A stretch of 64,000 bases of DNA, taken from positions 1,731,001 through 1,795,000 of the forward strand of contig NZ_CP118605.1 in the NCBI RefSeq assembly GCF_029869925.1, read 5' to 3'. The stretch's first letter is position 1. Each line of letters opens with the position of its first letter. The position numbers were made by a program, and so were the translations under genes. Origin of the DNA: Microbulbifer bruguierae. GTDB taxonomy: Bacteria; Pseudomonadota; Gammaproteobacteria; Pseudomonadales; Cellvibrionaceae. This document shows positions 17,239 to 25,609 of the stretch, in pieces. The notes below the pieces were generated by a model. That model was given only the letters and a program-made list of their open reading frames with translations, was not told where the DNA came from and did not search any database.

Positions 17239-19329
17239 ATGACAGCCAAGGAAGCGGTACCCGTTCGCGATTACGAGCCTGCCCATGAGGATGCCTCCGT
17301 CATCCTGCCTATCGGGTTTACCCCCGCACCAGTTTCCACTGGCGGCAGAAAGCTGTTACTTACCCCCAGGGCAATTGCCGTGACCAGCTGTCTGTTTCTG
17401 GGGGCCGTGCTACTGGTGTATTTACTGGTTGCCCGCTCCCTGATTTTTGAAACAACGCCCAGCGACGCGGACGTCTCCGTCAGCGGGTTTGCCCTGCCTC
17501 TCGGGGATGGCCACCTGGTGTTGCCCGGCCACTACAGTTATACCGTTAGCGCGACCGGATATCTCCCCCAGAGCGGCGACGTGGAAGTAAGCCGTGACAG
17601 CAACAGCCGTCACGCCGTGAAGCTGGAACGTTTACCCGGGCACCTGCAAGTTATCGCCGAGCCGCGGGTGCCGGTACGGATTCTGGTGAATGGCACGGAA
17701 GTGGAAAGTGCCGATGGCCTGGCAAATTCCATCCCCGCCGGGCGCAAGCGCATCACCATACTGAGTGAACGCTACTTGCCGTTCAGCAAGGAAATCGAGA
17801 TCGAAGGCCTGGACAATACCCAGACCCTGACCGCCAGCCTGCGTCCTGCCTGGGCCAATATTTACATCACCAGTAACCCTCCAGGAGCGACCGTGAGTGT
17901 CGAGGGTACTGTCCTCGGCACCACACCACTCACTGCAGAGCTGGTTCAGGGCGACCGCGTTGTGGATATCTCCCTGCCCCAGTACAAAACCGTGCAGCTA
18001 CCAGTGCCGGTAACTGCCGGAGTGGATCAGACCCTCACCACCGTGGATCTGGCTGCCGCCGACGGCACCCTTCGAGTCGTCAGCACACCTCCCGGTGCCA
18101 GTGTCACGGTTGACGGTGAATATCGCGGGCAAACCCCCATGGATCTGGAACTCGCTTCCAACAGCCGCCACCAATTGCGTTTTTTCATGGACGGATACAA
18201 CACGGTCGAACGCGCCGTAGATGTAAATGCCGGTGACCTGCGGGATATGTCCGTAACGCTCACTGCCGTGTTTGGCCAGGTTTCCATTTCCAGCAGTCCG
18301 TCGGATGCCCAGGTATTCATCGACGGTAAACTCGCCGGTGTCGCGGGACAGACTTTTACTCTTCCCACCCGCAGTCACAACATCACCGTGCGCAAGCAGG
18401 GCTATGAGGATTACCAGACCACCATAGTGCCGTCCAGTAAACTCAAGCAGAGTGTGCGTGCGGTTTTGCTCACCGGTGAGCAGTCGCGCTGGAGTAATGT
18501 GCCCGCGGAAATTACCCACGGTGCTGGCGGCAAGATGCTGCTGATGCGACCCGATGCACAGTTCACCATGGGCTCCTCCCGTCGCGAGCAAGGACGTCGC
18601 GCCAATGAAGTGCTGCGTAAAATTTCTCTCACGCGACCTTTTTATGTCGGGGTTACCGAAGTCACCAATCGCGAATACCGGCGCTTCCAGCGCATGCATA
18701 GTTCCAGCCACGCCAATGGAGTCAGTCTCGACAACGACAACCTGCCGGTAGTAAACGTCAGCTGGAACGATGCCGCACTTTTCTGCAATTGGCTGAGCGC
18801 CCGCGACGGTCTCAAAGAGGTCTACCGTGCCGAGCGTGGACGTGTCGTTGGATTTGATAGCAATGCCAATGGCTACCGCCTGCTCACCGAAGCGGAATGG
18901 GCCTGGGCAGCGCGCTACGAGCGCGGCAGCATGCGTAAATTCCCCTGGGGTGACTCTTTGCCAGTCGGCAAAAATTCCGGCAATTACGCCGATACCAGCG
19001 CCGGCCAGATAGTGCCTGCGGTGTTGCGGACCTATACCGATCGCTACGCCGCAACGGCACCGGTCGCCAGCTATAACGCCAATCAATTCGGTCTCTATGA
19101 CTTTGGCGGCAATGTTTCCGAATGGATTCACGATCTCTACACCATCGGTACCGGCCTTTCGCTCAAGCTGGAAGAAAATCCCGTGGGGCCCAAGGACGGC
19201 GACTATCACGTGGTGCGCGGATCCAGCTGGAAGCACGCCGGACTCACAGAACTGCGCTTGTCCTACCGCGACTATGGCGCCGAGGCCCGCGACGATATCG
19301 GTTTCAGACTGGCACGCTGGGTGGATTGA
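17239..19329 (+). CDS. Membrane protein with five PEGA-like repeats and a SUMF1/FGE-type domain
   Basis: 696 residues: cytosolic tail of about 44, one transmembrane helix (AIAVTSCLFLGAVLLVYLLV, about 45-66), then five PEGA-like beta repeats (about 68-415; clearest units begin ITSNPPGATVSVEGTVLG and VVSTPPGASVTVDGEYRG) and a C-terminal formylglycine-generating-enzyme-like domain (about 430-695) with TMGSS, FYVGVTEVTNREYRRF, PVVNVSWNDAALFCNWLS, RLLTEAEWAWAARY, FGLYDFGGNVSEW and DDIGFRLARW. The paired Cys residues that bind copper in true formylglycine-generating enzymes are not seen; the only Cys in the domain is in FCNWL. So it is probably a structural or ligand-binding FGE-like domain rather than a sulfatase activator, and no sulfatase gene is in the window. 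Confidence 0.87.
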   Translation: MTAKEAVPVRDYEPAHEDASVILPIGFTPAPVSTGGRKLLLTPRAIAVTSCLFLGAVLLVYLLVARSLIFETTPSDADVSVSGFALPLGDGHLVLPGHYSYTVSATGYLPQSGDVEVSRDSNSRHAVKLERLPGHLQVIAEPRVPVRILVNGTEVESADGLANSIPAGRKRITILSERYLPFSKEIEIEGLDNTQTLTASLRPAWANIYITSNPPGATVSVEGTVLGTTPLTAELVQGDRVVDISLPQYKTVQLPVPVTAGVDQTLTTVDLAAADGTLRVVSTPPGASVTVDGEYRGQTPMDLELASNSRHQLRFFMDGYNTVERAVDVNAGDLRDMSVTLTAVFGQVSISSSPSDAQVFIDGKLAGVAGQTFTLPTRSHNITVRKQGYEDYQTTIVPSSKLKQSVRAVLLTGEQSRWSNVPAEITHGAGGKMLLMRPDAQFTMGSSRREQGRRANEVLRKISLTRPFYVGVTEVTNREYRRFQRMHSSSHANGVSLDNDNLPVVNVSWNDAALFCNWLSARDGLKEVYRAERGRVVGFDSNANGYRLLTEAEWAWAARYERGSMRKFPWGDSLPVGKNSGNYADTSAGQIVPAVLRTYTDRYAATAPVASYNANQFGLYDFGGNVSEWIHDLYTIGTGLSLKLEENPVGPKDGDYHVVRGSSWKHAGLTELRLSYRDYGAEARDDIGFRLARWVD

Positions 19330-19376
19330 ATATTCGCAAACCAACAATCCTTGACGGGATATAGGAGGCACGGGTT

Positions 19377-19652
19377 ATGGGATGGAGCAGAGTAATCACC
19401 TGCGCACTGCTGATCGGCCTGTGTTCCGCAGTAGTTACCGCACAACAGGCTGCAGAAGACGGCCAGCAGCAGGAAAGCGTCAAGGAATCTGACGAAGTGA
19501 CCGCAAAGCCGGTTTCTGTGACCGACAAACAAACCAGTAGCGAAAAACCGCAGAAGAAAATCAAAGCACAGAGTGCGGAAAGTGCCGATAGCTACGAGGC
19601 ATCGGAAGAAATATCCGAAGACAACACGGTCTCTTTCCCGGTGGATATCTGA
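19377..19652 (+). CDS. Small exported charged protein of the envelope cluster
   Basis: 91 residues. A strong AGGAGG box lies 8 bases before the ATG, and the signal peptide (VITCALLIGLCSAVVTAQQ, cleavage after VTA) is clear. The mature part is about 65 residues of Gln, Glu, Ser and Lys, predicted disordered, ending NTVSFPVDI. There is no Cys in the mature part and no recognised domain. The gene lies between the PEGA/SUMF1 gene (47 bases) and the ExbB-like gene (116 bases), so it is probably a small accessory subunit or linker. It could also be a rapidly evolving non-essential protein. Confidence 0.7.
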   Translation: MGWSRVITCALLIGLCSAVVTAQQAAEDGQQQESVKESDEVTAKPVSVTDKQTSSEKPQKKIKAQSAESADSYEASEEISEDNTVSFPVDI

Positions 19653-19768
19653 CAGCAAGTGCACACAAGAGCGCCTGGAATCAAGGCGAGAATTACAGCA
19701 GAACAGCGGCGTAAGTAATACCAGGGCCAGCAGCGCAACGTACGGCCCACAAATAAGCGGGACACCCC

Positions 19769-20563
19769 ATGAAATTCAAATCTTCAGATTTTATCTTCCA
19801 GTTATTTGCCCTGCTCGGGGCCGTCATTCTGGTACATGCCATCTACGTCTCCATGATCCGTCCGAATGCAGATGCGCTGATCGAGGAGCAACTGGCCCGC
19901 GAGGCCGCCGGGGAAACCTATGTCCAGCAACGCTCCATGTATATCGTATTGCGCGACTACGAACAGGAGGCCTGTTTCGTCCTGATGTTGTGGGCCATGG
20001 CCATTATGGCGTTCAAGGCCCGCCGTAGTATCCGCGAGCGCAAACTACTGGATCAGGCGCTGCTGAATGTCAGTGAGGGCACCCCCATTCTGCCGGAAGA
20101 CGCGCGGGACCTTTCGCGACCGATCCAGGCCCTGCCAGACGATGAGCGCAATTTCCTGCTACCGCGCGCACTGCTTACTGCGCTGCAGCGCTTCGGTTCC
20201 ACTCGCAACGTGGCCGCGGTTTCCAACTCGGTAAAAGAAATATGTGATACCGAAGGCGACAGACTCGACAGCGAACTGGCCATGGTGCGATACATCACCT
20301 GGGCCATTCCCTCCATCGGATTTATCGGTACTGTACGGGGGATCGGCGAAGCACTGGCACAGGCGCACAAAGCAGTGGAAGGTGATATCGCCGGTGTAAC
20401 CGTCAGCCTCGGGGTTGCCTTCAACTCCACGTTCGTGGCGCTGGTGATCAGCATCGTCATTATGTTTTTTACCCACCAGCTGCAATTGATGCAGGAACGC
20501 CTGGTACTGGATGCACAGAATTACTGCGACAACAAATTGCTGCGTTTTTTGAAAGTCAGCTGA
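19769..20563 (+). CDS. MotA/TolQ/ExbB-family proton channel subunit
   Basis: 264-residue inner-membrane protein with four predicted helices: about 8-27, 67-83, 174-195 and 214-236. The cytoplasmic loop between helices 2 and 3 is large, as in MotA and ExbB. The third helix carries the family signature WAIPSIGFIGTVRGIGEAL (compare G-LGT-GI in ExbB and TolQ), and the fourth starts GVTVSLGVAFNSTFVALVIS with small polar residues lining the channel. In known relatives a pentamer of this subunit surrounds two copies of an ExbD/MotB-type protein and uses proton flow to move it. No standard ExbD or MotB is adjacent; the two vWA proteins downstream have matching anchor helices and are the likely partners. 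Confidence 0.88.
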   Translation: MKFKSSDFIFQLFALLGAVILVHAIYVSMIRPNADALIEEQLAREAAGETYVQQRSMYIVLRDYEQEACFVLMLWAMAIMAFKARRSIRERKLLDQALLNVSEGTPILPEDARDLSRPIQALPDDERNFLLPRALLTALQRFGSTRNVAAVSNSVKEICDTEGDRLDSELAMVRYITWAIPSIGFIGTVRGIGEALAQAHKAVEGDIAGVTVSLGVAFNSTFVALVISIVIMFFTHQLQLMQERLVLDAQNYCDNKLLRFLKVS

Positions 20564-20617
20564 ACAGACGCTGACAGCAAACGCCTGCGGACACCCGGAA
20601 TTTAGACAGGAGCTCCC

Positions 20618-21922
20618 ATGAGCAAAGGTGTACTGGAAATCAACGACTGCGGCCTGCGTGTTTTCGACGGATCCAACGAGGTACTTGAAAGCCCGGGGGT
20701 AGCGATTATCAACCGCCAGGAAATACTCACCGGTACCGGCGCCCTGATGCGCGCACGCAACCACCCCACCCAGGTCAACCACCAGTTCTGGCGGCGTCTC
20801 AGCCTGGAGTCCGTCAAGTCTGAAAACCCGGGCTGCCGACATCACGCGGACCTCGCCTACTGCCACCTTAAACACATCGCAGAACTGTGCGATTTACCGG
20901 ATGAAATTGCCCTTGCAGTACCGGGCAATTTCACCCGCGAGCAGCTGGCGCTGCTGTTGGGTATCGTCAAGGAAAGCCCGTTCAATACGGCGTCCTTGGT
21001 CGATTCTGCCACCGCCTGCCTGGGCAGTTGTGCCCCGCGGGGTGTACACCTGCACGTCGAGTTACACCGCCACCAGACCCTGGTCAGCCGGATTGAGGTC
21101 AATGAACATGCGGTACTGGATATTGCAGAGACCGTAAATGAAGCCGGCCTGCAACATTTCCAGGAAGCCTGGGCACGAATATTTACCGATGCCTTCATCA
21201 TGCAATGCCGCTTCGATCCCCTGCATTCCGCGGAAGCGGAACAACAGCTTTACGACATGCTGCCACAGTGGATTGCCAAAGCCATGCGCCAGGGTGAGGT
21301 GATGGCGGAACTGGACGACCGCACCGCAAAAGTCAGCCTGCGGCAACTGCAGGACGCCAGCACGCCGATTCTGTCTCGGGTGCGGGCGATGATCGAAAAT
21401 CTGGGAGAAACCAGCAGCGTGGTATTTGTCTCTCATCGTTGGGCCGAAATCCCCGGCGGCGCGCAACTGGCGGAACGTATTCACCTGCTGCCCCACAATG
21501 CCGTGGCGCAGGCGGTGGAACAGCGCTGGCAGGAAATCCACAGTGACAGTGGCAACTTGCGTCTGGTCACCAGCCTGACAGCCGCGCCCGCGGGAAGCGT
21601 TGCCATCCAGATCAATATCACCACTGAGTCCGCCGCCACCCACCTGCTGCACGGCCACCGTGCACTGGCCGCCCAACAGCCGCTGTTTGTAAGCTGGCAG
21701 GAAGGCAAGCTGCGGGTAACCCCCACCCCGCCCAGTCACCCTGCGGCCACCATCACCAATCACGCGGGGCGCCTGGCCCTGCGCGTCGATGCGGGTGCGC
21801 AACTGATGCTCAACGGCGAGGAGATCGCCGCTCCGGTCAATCTCAATGCCGGCGACCGCATCGGCGCAGCAAACTTCGATGATGTCATCACTGCGATCAG
21901 CGTGGAGCATTATGGCGCGTAA
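20618..21922 (+). CDS. Degenerate Hsp70-like (ASKHA) protein with FHA-like C-terminus
   Basis: 434 residues, no signal peptide or membrane helix, so cytosolic. The N-terminal half follows the actin/Hsp70 pattern: a first strand motif LEINDCGLRVFDG in place of GIDLGTT, then EIALAVPGNFTREQLALLLG and ASLVDSATACLG, which correspond to the VPA-F---R and EP-AA segments of Hsp70. Phosphate-binding glycines are poorly kept, so ATP binding is doubtful. The last 60 residues (LALRVDAGAQLMLNGEEIA, VNLNAGDRIGAANFDDVI) read like the end of an FHA domain (NG-----L--GD-I--G). AGGAG precedes the ATG. It overlaps the first vWA gene by 11 bases. Likely a cytosolic scaffold or regulator of the membrane complex. 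Confidence 0.65.
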   Translation: MSKGVLEINDCGLRVFDGSNEVLESPGVAIINRQEILTGTGALMRARNHPTQVNHQFWRRLSLESVKSENPGCRHHADLAYCHLKHIAELCDLPDEIALAVPGNFTREQLALLLGIVKESPFNTASLVDSATACLGSCAPRGVHLHVELHRHQTLVSRIEVNEHAVLDIAETVNEAGLQHFQEAWARIFTDAFIMQCRFDPLHSAEAEQQLYDMLPQWIAKAMRQGEVMAELDDRTAKVSLRQLQDASTPILSRVRAMIENLGETSSVVFVSHRWAEIPGGAQLAERIHLLPHNAVAQAVEQRWQEIHSDSGNLRLVTSLTAAPAGSVAIQINITTESAATHLLHGHRALAAQQPLFVSWQEGKLRVTPTPPSHPAATITNHAGRLALRVDAGAQLMLNGEEIAAPVNLNAGDRIGAANFDDVITAISVEHYGA

Positions 21923-22994
21923 GAAAAGGCGGTTTACTGCTTTCAGCCTGTCGTTCCTGGACATCATGTCCTGTGGCTTCGGCGCCGTGGCCCTGATCTT
22001 TCTGATCATCAAACACGGTTCCGACCACGACATCAAAGCTGAAAATCAGGATCTGGCGGCGGAGGTCAATCTGCTGCAGGAAGAGGTCGAGTTTGGTCGC
22101 GAACATATGGTGCTGGCACGCAACACCCTGGATTCCACCAGCGACGAACTCGCCAAAACTCAGGGACTGGCCCGCCGAATCATCGAGCAGATTGAAGAGA
22201 TCAAAGGCAATATCGCCGAAATCGACAGCAGCACCGATGAAACAGATATTGCCCGGCTGCAGGAAAAACTGAAAAAACTAGAGCAGGCCAAAAAACAGCT
22301 GGAGGATGAAAACAAAAAACTCGGCAACAACGTGCGCAAGTTCGTCGGCGATGGCGATCGCCAATACCTAACCGGCCTGCGCCTTGGAGGCGACCGGACT
22401 CTGATCCTGCTGGATTCGTCCGCCAGTATGCTGGCTGATGAGCTGATCAAAGTTATCCGCACCCGGAACATGTCCGATGCGGTAAAACGCGATACAGAGA
22501 AATGGCGCCGCGCCAAACAGACGGTGTCCTGGCTGGTGTCGCAGTTCCCCCAGGACAGTCAGTACCAGATCTACACTTTCAATACCGGGTTTCGCGCAGC
22601 CATCGTCGGCACCGAAGATCGCTGGCTGAATGTTGACGATCGCGACCAGATGGACGATGCCATCAAGGCGCTGGATTCCGTAGTACCGCAAAATGGCACC
22701 AGCCTGGAGCGAATTTTCACGGCGATAAACAGCATGTCACCGCTACCGGACAACATCATTCTGATCACCGACGGGCTGCCGACCCAGGGTATGAATGCGC
22801 CGCGCGGTAATACCATTTCCGGAAAGGAACGCGTGAAACTGTTCCGCGACGCTATCGACGTGTTACCCAAGAGTGTCCCGGTCAATGTCATTCTGGCCCC
22901 CATGGAAGGCGACTATCACGCGGCCAGTGAGTACTGGCGCCTGGCCATGGACACCCAGGGTTCCTTTCTTGCACCGTCCAAGGATTGGCCATGA
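21912..22994 (+). CDS. Membrane-anchored vWA protein 1 with ExbD/MotB-like anchor
   Basis: 360 residues. Start at ATG 21912 (GGAG upstream; an upstream extension lies wholly inside the previous gene). The basic N-terminus MARKKRR is followed by one helix (FSLSFLDIMSCGFGAVALIF) with Asp17 at its start, like the Asp-bearing anchors of ExbD and MotB. A long coiled coil (about 38-145) leads to a von Willebrand factor A domain with an intact metal site DSSAS (Asp168) and the later LITDGLPTQGM segment. The chain is probably periplasmic after the helix. Gene order and overlaps tie it to the Hsp70-like gene and the second vWA gene. Known MotB and ExbD proteins end in other domains, so the vWA domain is the unusual part. 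Confidence 0.82.
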   Translation: MARKKRRFTAFSLSFLDIMSCGFGAVALIFLIIKHGSDHDIKAENQDLAAEVNLLQEEVEFGREHMVLARNTLDSTSDELAKTQGLARRIIEQIEEIKGNIAEIDSSTDETDIARLQEKLKKLEQAKKQLEDENKKLGNNVRKFVGDGDRQYLTGLRLGGDRTLILLDSSASMLADELIKVIRTRNMSDAVKRDTEKWRRAKQTVSWLVSQFPQDSQYQIYTFNTGFRAAIVGTEDRWLNVDDRDQMDDAIKALDSVVPQNGTSLERIFTAINSMSPLPDNIILITDGLPTQGMNAPRGNTISGKERVKLFRDAIDVLPKSVPVNVILAPMEGDYHAASEYWRLAMDTQGSFLAPSKDWP

Positions 22995-23995
22995 GTAGAA
23001 AACGTAACAAACGACAACAGGAAGAATTCAGTATTTCCTTTCTGGATGTCATCTGCTGTGGCTTCGGCGCCATTGTTCTGCTGTTGATGATTGCCAAAAC
23101 CGTGCAGCCGATTGTGCTCGAAGAAGCCGAGGTCGATCTCGACGGCCAGGTTCAGGAACTGCAGGAGCAACTGGCCGAAATCCGTGGTGAAACCACAATC
23201 CTAAACCGCGATCTCAACGCAAAAAAAGAACAGCTGGATATAGAAACCAAACGCATTGCCAAGCTCAAGGGAGAACTGGAAACCCTGCAGACCCTCTACG
23301 CCAGGAAAACCGAGGGCGAGAGTGAAGAAGGAAAAATCAAAGGCGAGCTTACCATCGCCCTGCAGACCATGACCGATGAAATGAAGCGGCTACTGGGGGA
23401 AAACTACCAGCGCAAAAACAATGTTATCGGCGGCATTCCCGTGGACAGCGAATACATCCTGTTCATCATCGACACCTCAGGCAGTATGTTCAATTACGGC
23501 TGGGATCGGATGATGCAAGAGATGGTAAACACCCTGAATCTTTACCCGAATGTAAAAGGCATTCAGGTGATGAACGATATGGGTGACTACATGTTCTCCA
23601 ACTATCGCAACAAGTGGATCCCCGACACGCCTGGCCGGCGCACCGCGGTACTGGAGCGCCTGCGTTCCTGGAACCCATTCAGTAACTCCAGCCCGGTCGA
23701 GGGCATCCAGAAAGCGGTGCGCACCTTTTACGATCCCAACAAAAAAATCAGTATTTATGTATTTGGCGACGAATTTACCGGCAAATCCATCCGCAACGTA
23801 ATGATGGCTGTAGACCGAGTCAACGCTCAGCGGGGTGAAAATTCCCGTATGGTGCGCATACATGCGATCGGTTTACCCATCCAGTTCTCGCGTCCTATGC
23901 ACCTGCAGAAAACCGGGATTGATTTTGCCGCACTGATGCGCGAACTGACCTACAAAAATGGCGGAACCTTTGTCGGACTGAATGATTTCCGCTAG
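22991..23995 (+). CDS. Membrane-anchored vWA protein 2 with ExbD/MotB-like anchor
   Basis: 334 residues. ATG 22991 overlaps the previous stop by 4 bases (ATGA), with AAGGA just upstream. Same plan as its neighbour: basic tail (MSRKRNKRQQ), anchor helix with the matching motif FSISFLDVICCGFGAIVLLL (Asp19), coiled coil (about 42-125), then a vWA domain with metal site DTSGSM (Asp161) and further vWA elements (FYDPNKKISIYVFGDEFTG). The two anchors match at FS-SFLD--CGFGA, which points to a common origin, but the vWA parts are quite diverged, so two non-identical B-type subunits may serve one channel. The product family is not named in anything I recall. Confidence 0.82.
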   Translation: MSRKRNKRQQEEFSISFLDVICCGFGAIVLLLMIAKTVQPIVLEEAEVDLDGQVQELQEQLAEIRGETTILNRDLNAKKEQLDIETKRIAKLKGELETLQTLYARKTEGESEEGKIKGELTIALQTMTDEMKRLLGENYQRKNNVIGGIPVDSEYILFIIDTSGSMFNYGWDRMMQEMVNTLNLYPNVKGIQVMNDMGDYMFSNYRNKWIPDTPGRRTAVLERLRSWNPFSNSSPVEGIQKAVRTFYDPNKKISIYVFGDEFTGKSIRNVMMAVDRVNAQRGENSRMVRIHAIGLPIQFSRPMHLQKTGIDFAALMRELTYKNGGTFVGLNDFR

Positions 23996-24037
23996 GAAAA
24001 ACAAGGAATCGGGGTGAGAGAAGCCCGGGAGTAATGC

Positions 24038-24715
24038 ATGAATCGCTTGTTAAATGGAATTGGCGCGATCGAAAAGGTACTTGGACACAATGCCCTACGT
24101 TGTTTATCAATGTGTTGTGTTCTTCTGCTCGCGGCCTGCTCCCATACGGTCTCGGTCGACGGTCACTTTCCCCAGCCCATTGGCGACCAGCACCCCCTTA
24201 CCGTTGGGGTTTACCTCAGTGAAGATTTCCGAAAATTCACTTACAGCGAAAACCGCGATGATCGGGATGAGTGGAATATCAATACCGGACGTGCGCAGAA
24301 AAACCTGTTTGAGACAGTTCTCGGCTCCATGTTCAAGGAAACCATCAGCCTTGCCCAGTATCCTTCGGATCTACCCAGTGATGTCGACCTGGTGATTGTG
24401 CCCGAAGTACGCGAACTGCAGTTCACCATGCCCCGGGAAACCCGCGTGAACATTTTCGAAGTGTGGATCAAATACGATATGCACGCCTACAACCAGCAGG
24501 GTGATGCCGTCGCCCAGTGGGTGATTACCGCTTATGGCAAGACGCCGACGGCGTTCCTGAAGTCCCAGGAGGCCGCCCTCGCTCAAGCCATCAATGTCGC
24601 CCTGCGGGACGCCGGTGCCACCCTGTACACCGGGTTTGAACGAGTACCGGAGTTACAGGCATTCATCACCAGTAAACAGCGGGCCCTGTCCATGCAGACC
24701 GACGAGAGTGAATAG
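24038..24715 (+). CDS. Lipoprotein of the envelope cluster, unknown family
   Basis: 225 residues with lipobox LLAAC (Cys34) after a long n-region containing three further Cys residues. The mature part is beta-rich: LTVGVYLSEDFRKFTYS, VDLVIVPEVRELQFTMPRET, FEVWIKYDMHAYNQQGDAV, then a helix rich in Ala (EAALAQAINVALRDAGATL). This layout, a short strand set followed by a long helix, resembles small outer-membrane assembly lipoproteins, but I cannot assign a family. It follows the second vWA gene by 42 bases and is the eleventh gene of the cluster. GGGAG lies just before the start. Confidence 0.75.
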   Translation: MNRLLNGIGAIEKVLGHNALRCLSMCCVLLLAACSHTVSVDGHFPQPIGDQHPLTVGVYLSEDFRKFTYSENRDDRDEWNINTGRAQKNLFETVLGSMFKETISLAQYPSDLPSDVDLVIVPEVRELQFTMPRETRVNIFEVWIKYDMHAYNQQGDAVAQWVITAYGKTPTAFLKSQEAALAQAINVALRDAGATLYTGFERVPELQAFITSKQRALSMQTDESE

Positions 24716-24811
24716 CCGATATCTGAAAATCCTGTTTCAGTTTCCACACCGTTTGCTCGACCCAACAAGGATCAAGGATCAAGGATTTACGAATCCACGG
24801 AGTATGTAGCG

Positions 24812-25486
24812 ATGAAGTTCCTGAGCACTTTTTTTTCAGTAATGATACTGAGCTTATTAGGCAGTGGCTGCACCACCGTCGTCATCGATGAGTATCGACG
24901 CAGTAGTGGTGAACTGGCGCTGGGAGACTCGGTGGTGATTCTGGGTCGGCGTCATTCCAGTGAATACGAAACCGAGCCAGACCTGATCGACTGCGTGGGC
25001 AAGACGTTGCACAACCCCAAAGCAGGGATGAACATCATACCCGAGCAGCAGTTTGTGGACGCCCTCTACCCCTGGTTTGAGCCGCGTACCGCGCCCATGC
25101 ATATCAAATCCCTCGACAAGCTGATGGATATTCCCGAAGTGCGCGATCGCATGGAGAAATACGGTGTGAAATACATCGTCTGGATTGATGGCTCCACCGA
25201 GACCACTTCCAGTGCAGGTTCAATCGGCTGCTCCATTGGCACGGCCGGTGCCGGCTGCTTCGGCTTCGGCACCTGGGACAAGGAATCCGATTACGAGGCC
25301 TCGGTGTGGGATTTCCGCGACCAGGAACTATCCGGAAAAATCAGCGCCGATGCCCAGGGTACGTCCTATATGCCGGCGATCGTGGTACCTATCCCGCTGA
25401 TCGCCCGGGTACAGAGCAACGCCTGTAAAGGAATGGCGGCGCAGCTGCAGGAATTCTTACTCCCGCCACAATCTGCCAGCCGCTAA
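24812..25486 (+). CDS. Lipoprotein of the envelope cluster, unknown family
   Basis: 224 residues with lipobox GSGC (Cys20). The mature part begins with a strand set (VVIDEYRRSSG, DSVVILGRRHSSEYETEPDLIDCVG) and contains a segment suggesting an amidase-like or assembly-factor fold (KYGVKYIVWIDGSTETTSS) and a Cys/Gly patch (GSIGCSIGTAGAGCFGFGTW). Four Cys in the mature chain could form disulfides in the periplasm. It is the last gene I count in the cluster; the M48 protease gene follows after 123 bases. I do not recognise the family. Confidence 0.75.
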   Translation: MKFLSTFFSVMILSLLGSGCTTVVIDEYRRSSGELALGDSVVILGRRHSSEYETEPDLIDCVGKTLHNPKAGMNIIPEQQFVDALYPWFEPRTAPMHIKSLDKLMDIPEVRDRMEKYGVKYIVWIDGSTETTSSAGSIGCSIGTAGAGCFGFGTWDKESDYEASVWDFRDQELSGKISADAQGTSYMPAIVVPIPLIARVQSNACKGMAAQLQEFLLPPQSASR

Positions 25487-25609
25487 ACCGCGCAGGGTTG
25501 TGGCAGGTACCGGACGCAGGACACCGGGGTATTTTAACGCGAGGCTTTATGCCCCGACCTGTTCACCCCATTTGACTGGAGATGGAACAATAACGACAGG
25601 AGACCAGAG

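Noticed and set aside
17998..19371. 457-codon frame antisense to the PEGA/SUMF1 gene
   Set aside because: Shadow of a GC-rich gene; no motif, no ribosome site.
21062..22036. 324-codon frame antisense to the Hsp70-like gene
   Set aside because: It crosses the overlap of two well-supported genes and shows no protein family features.
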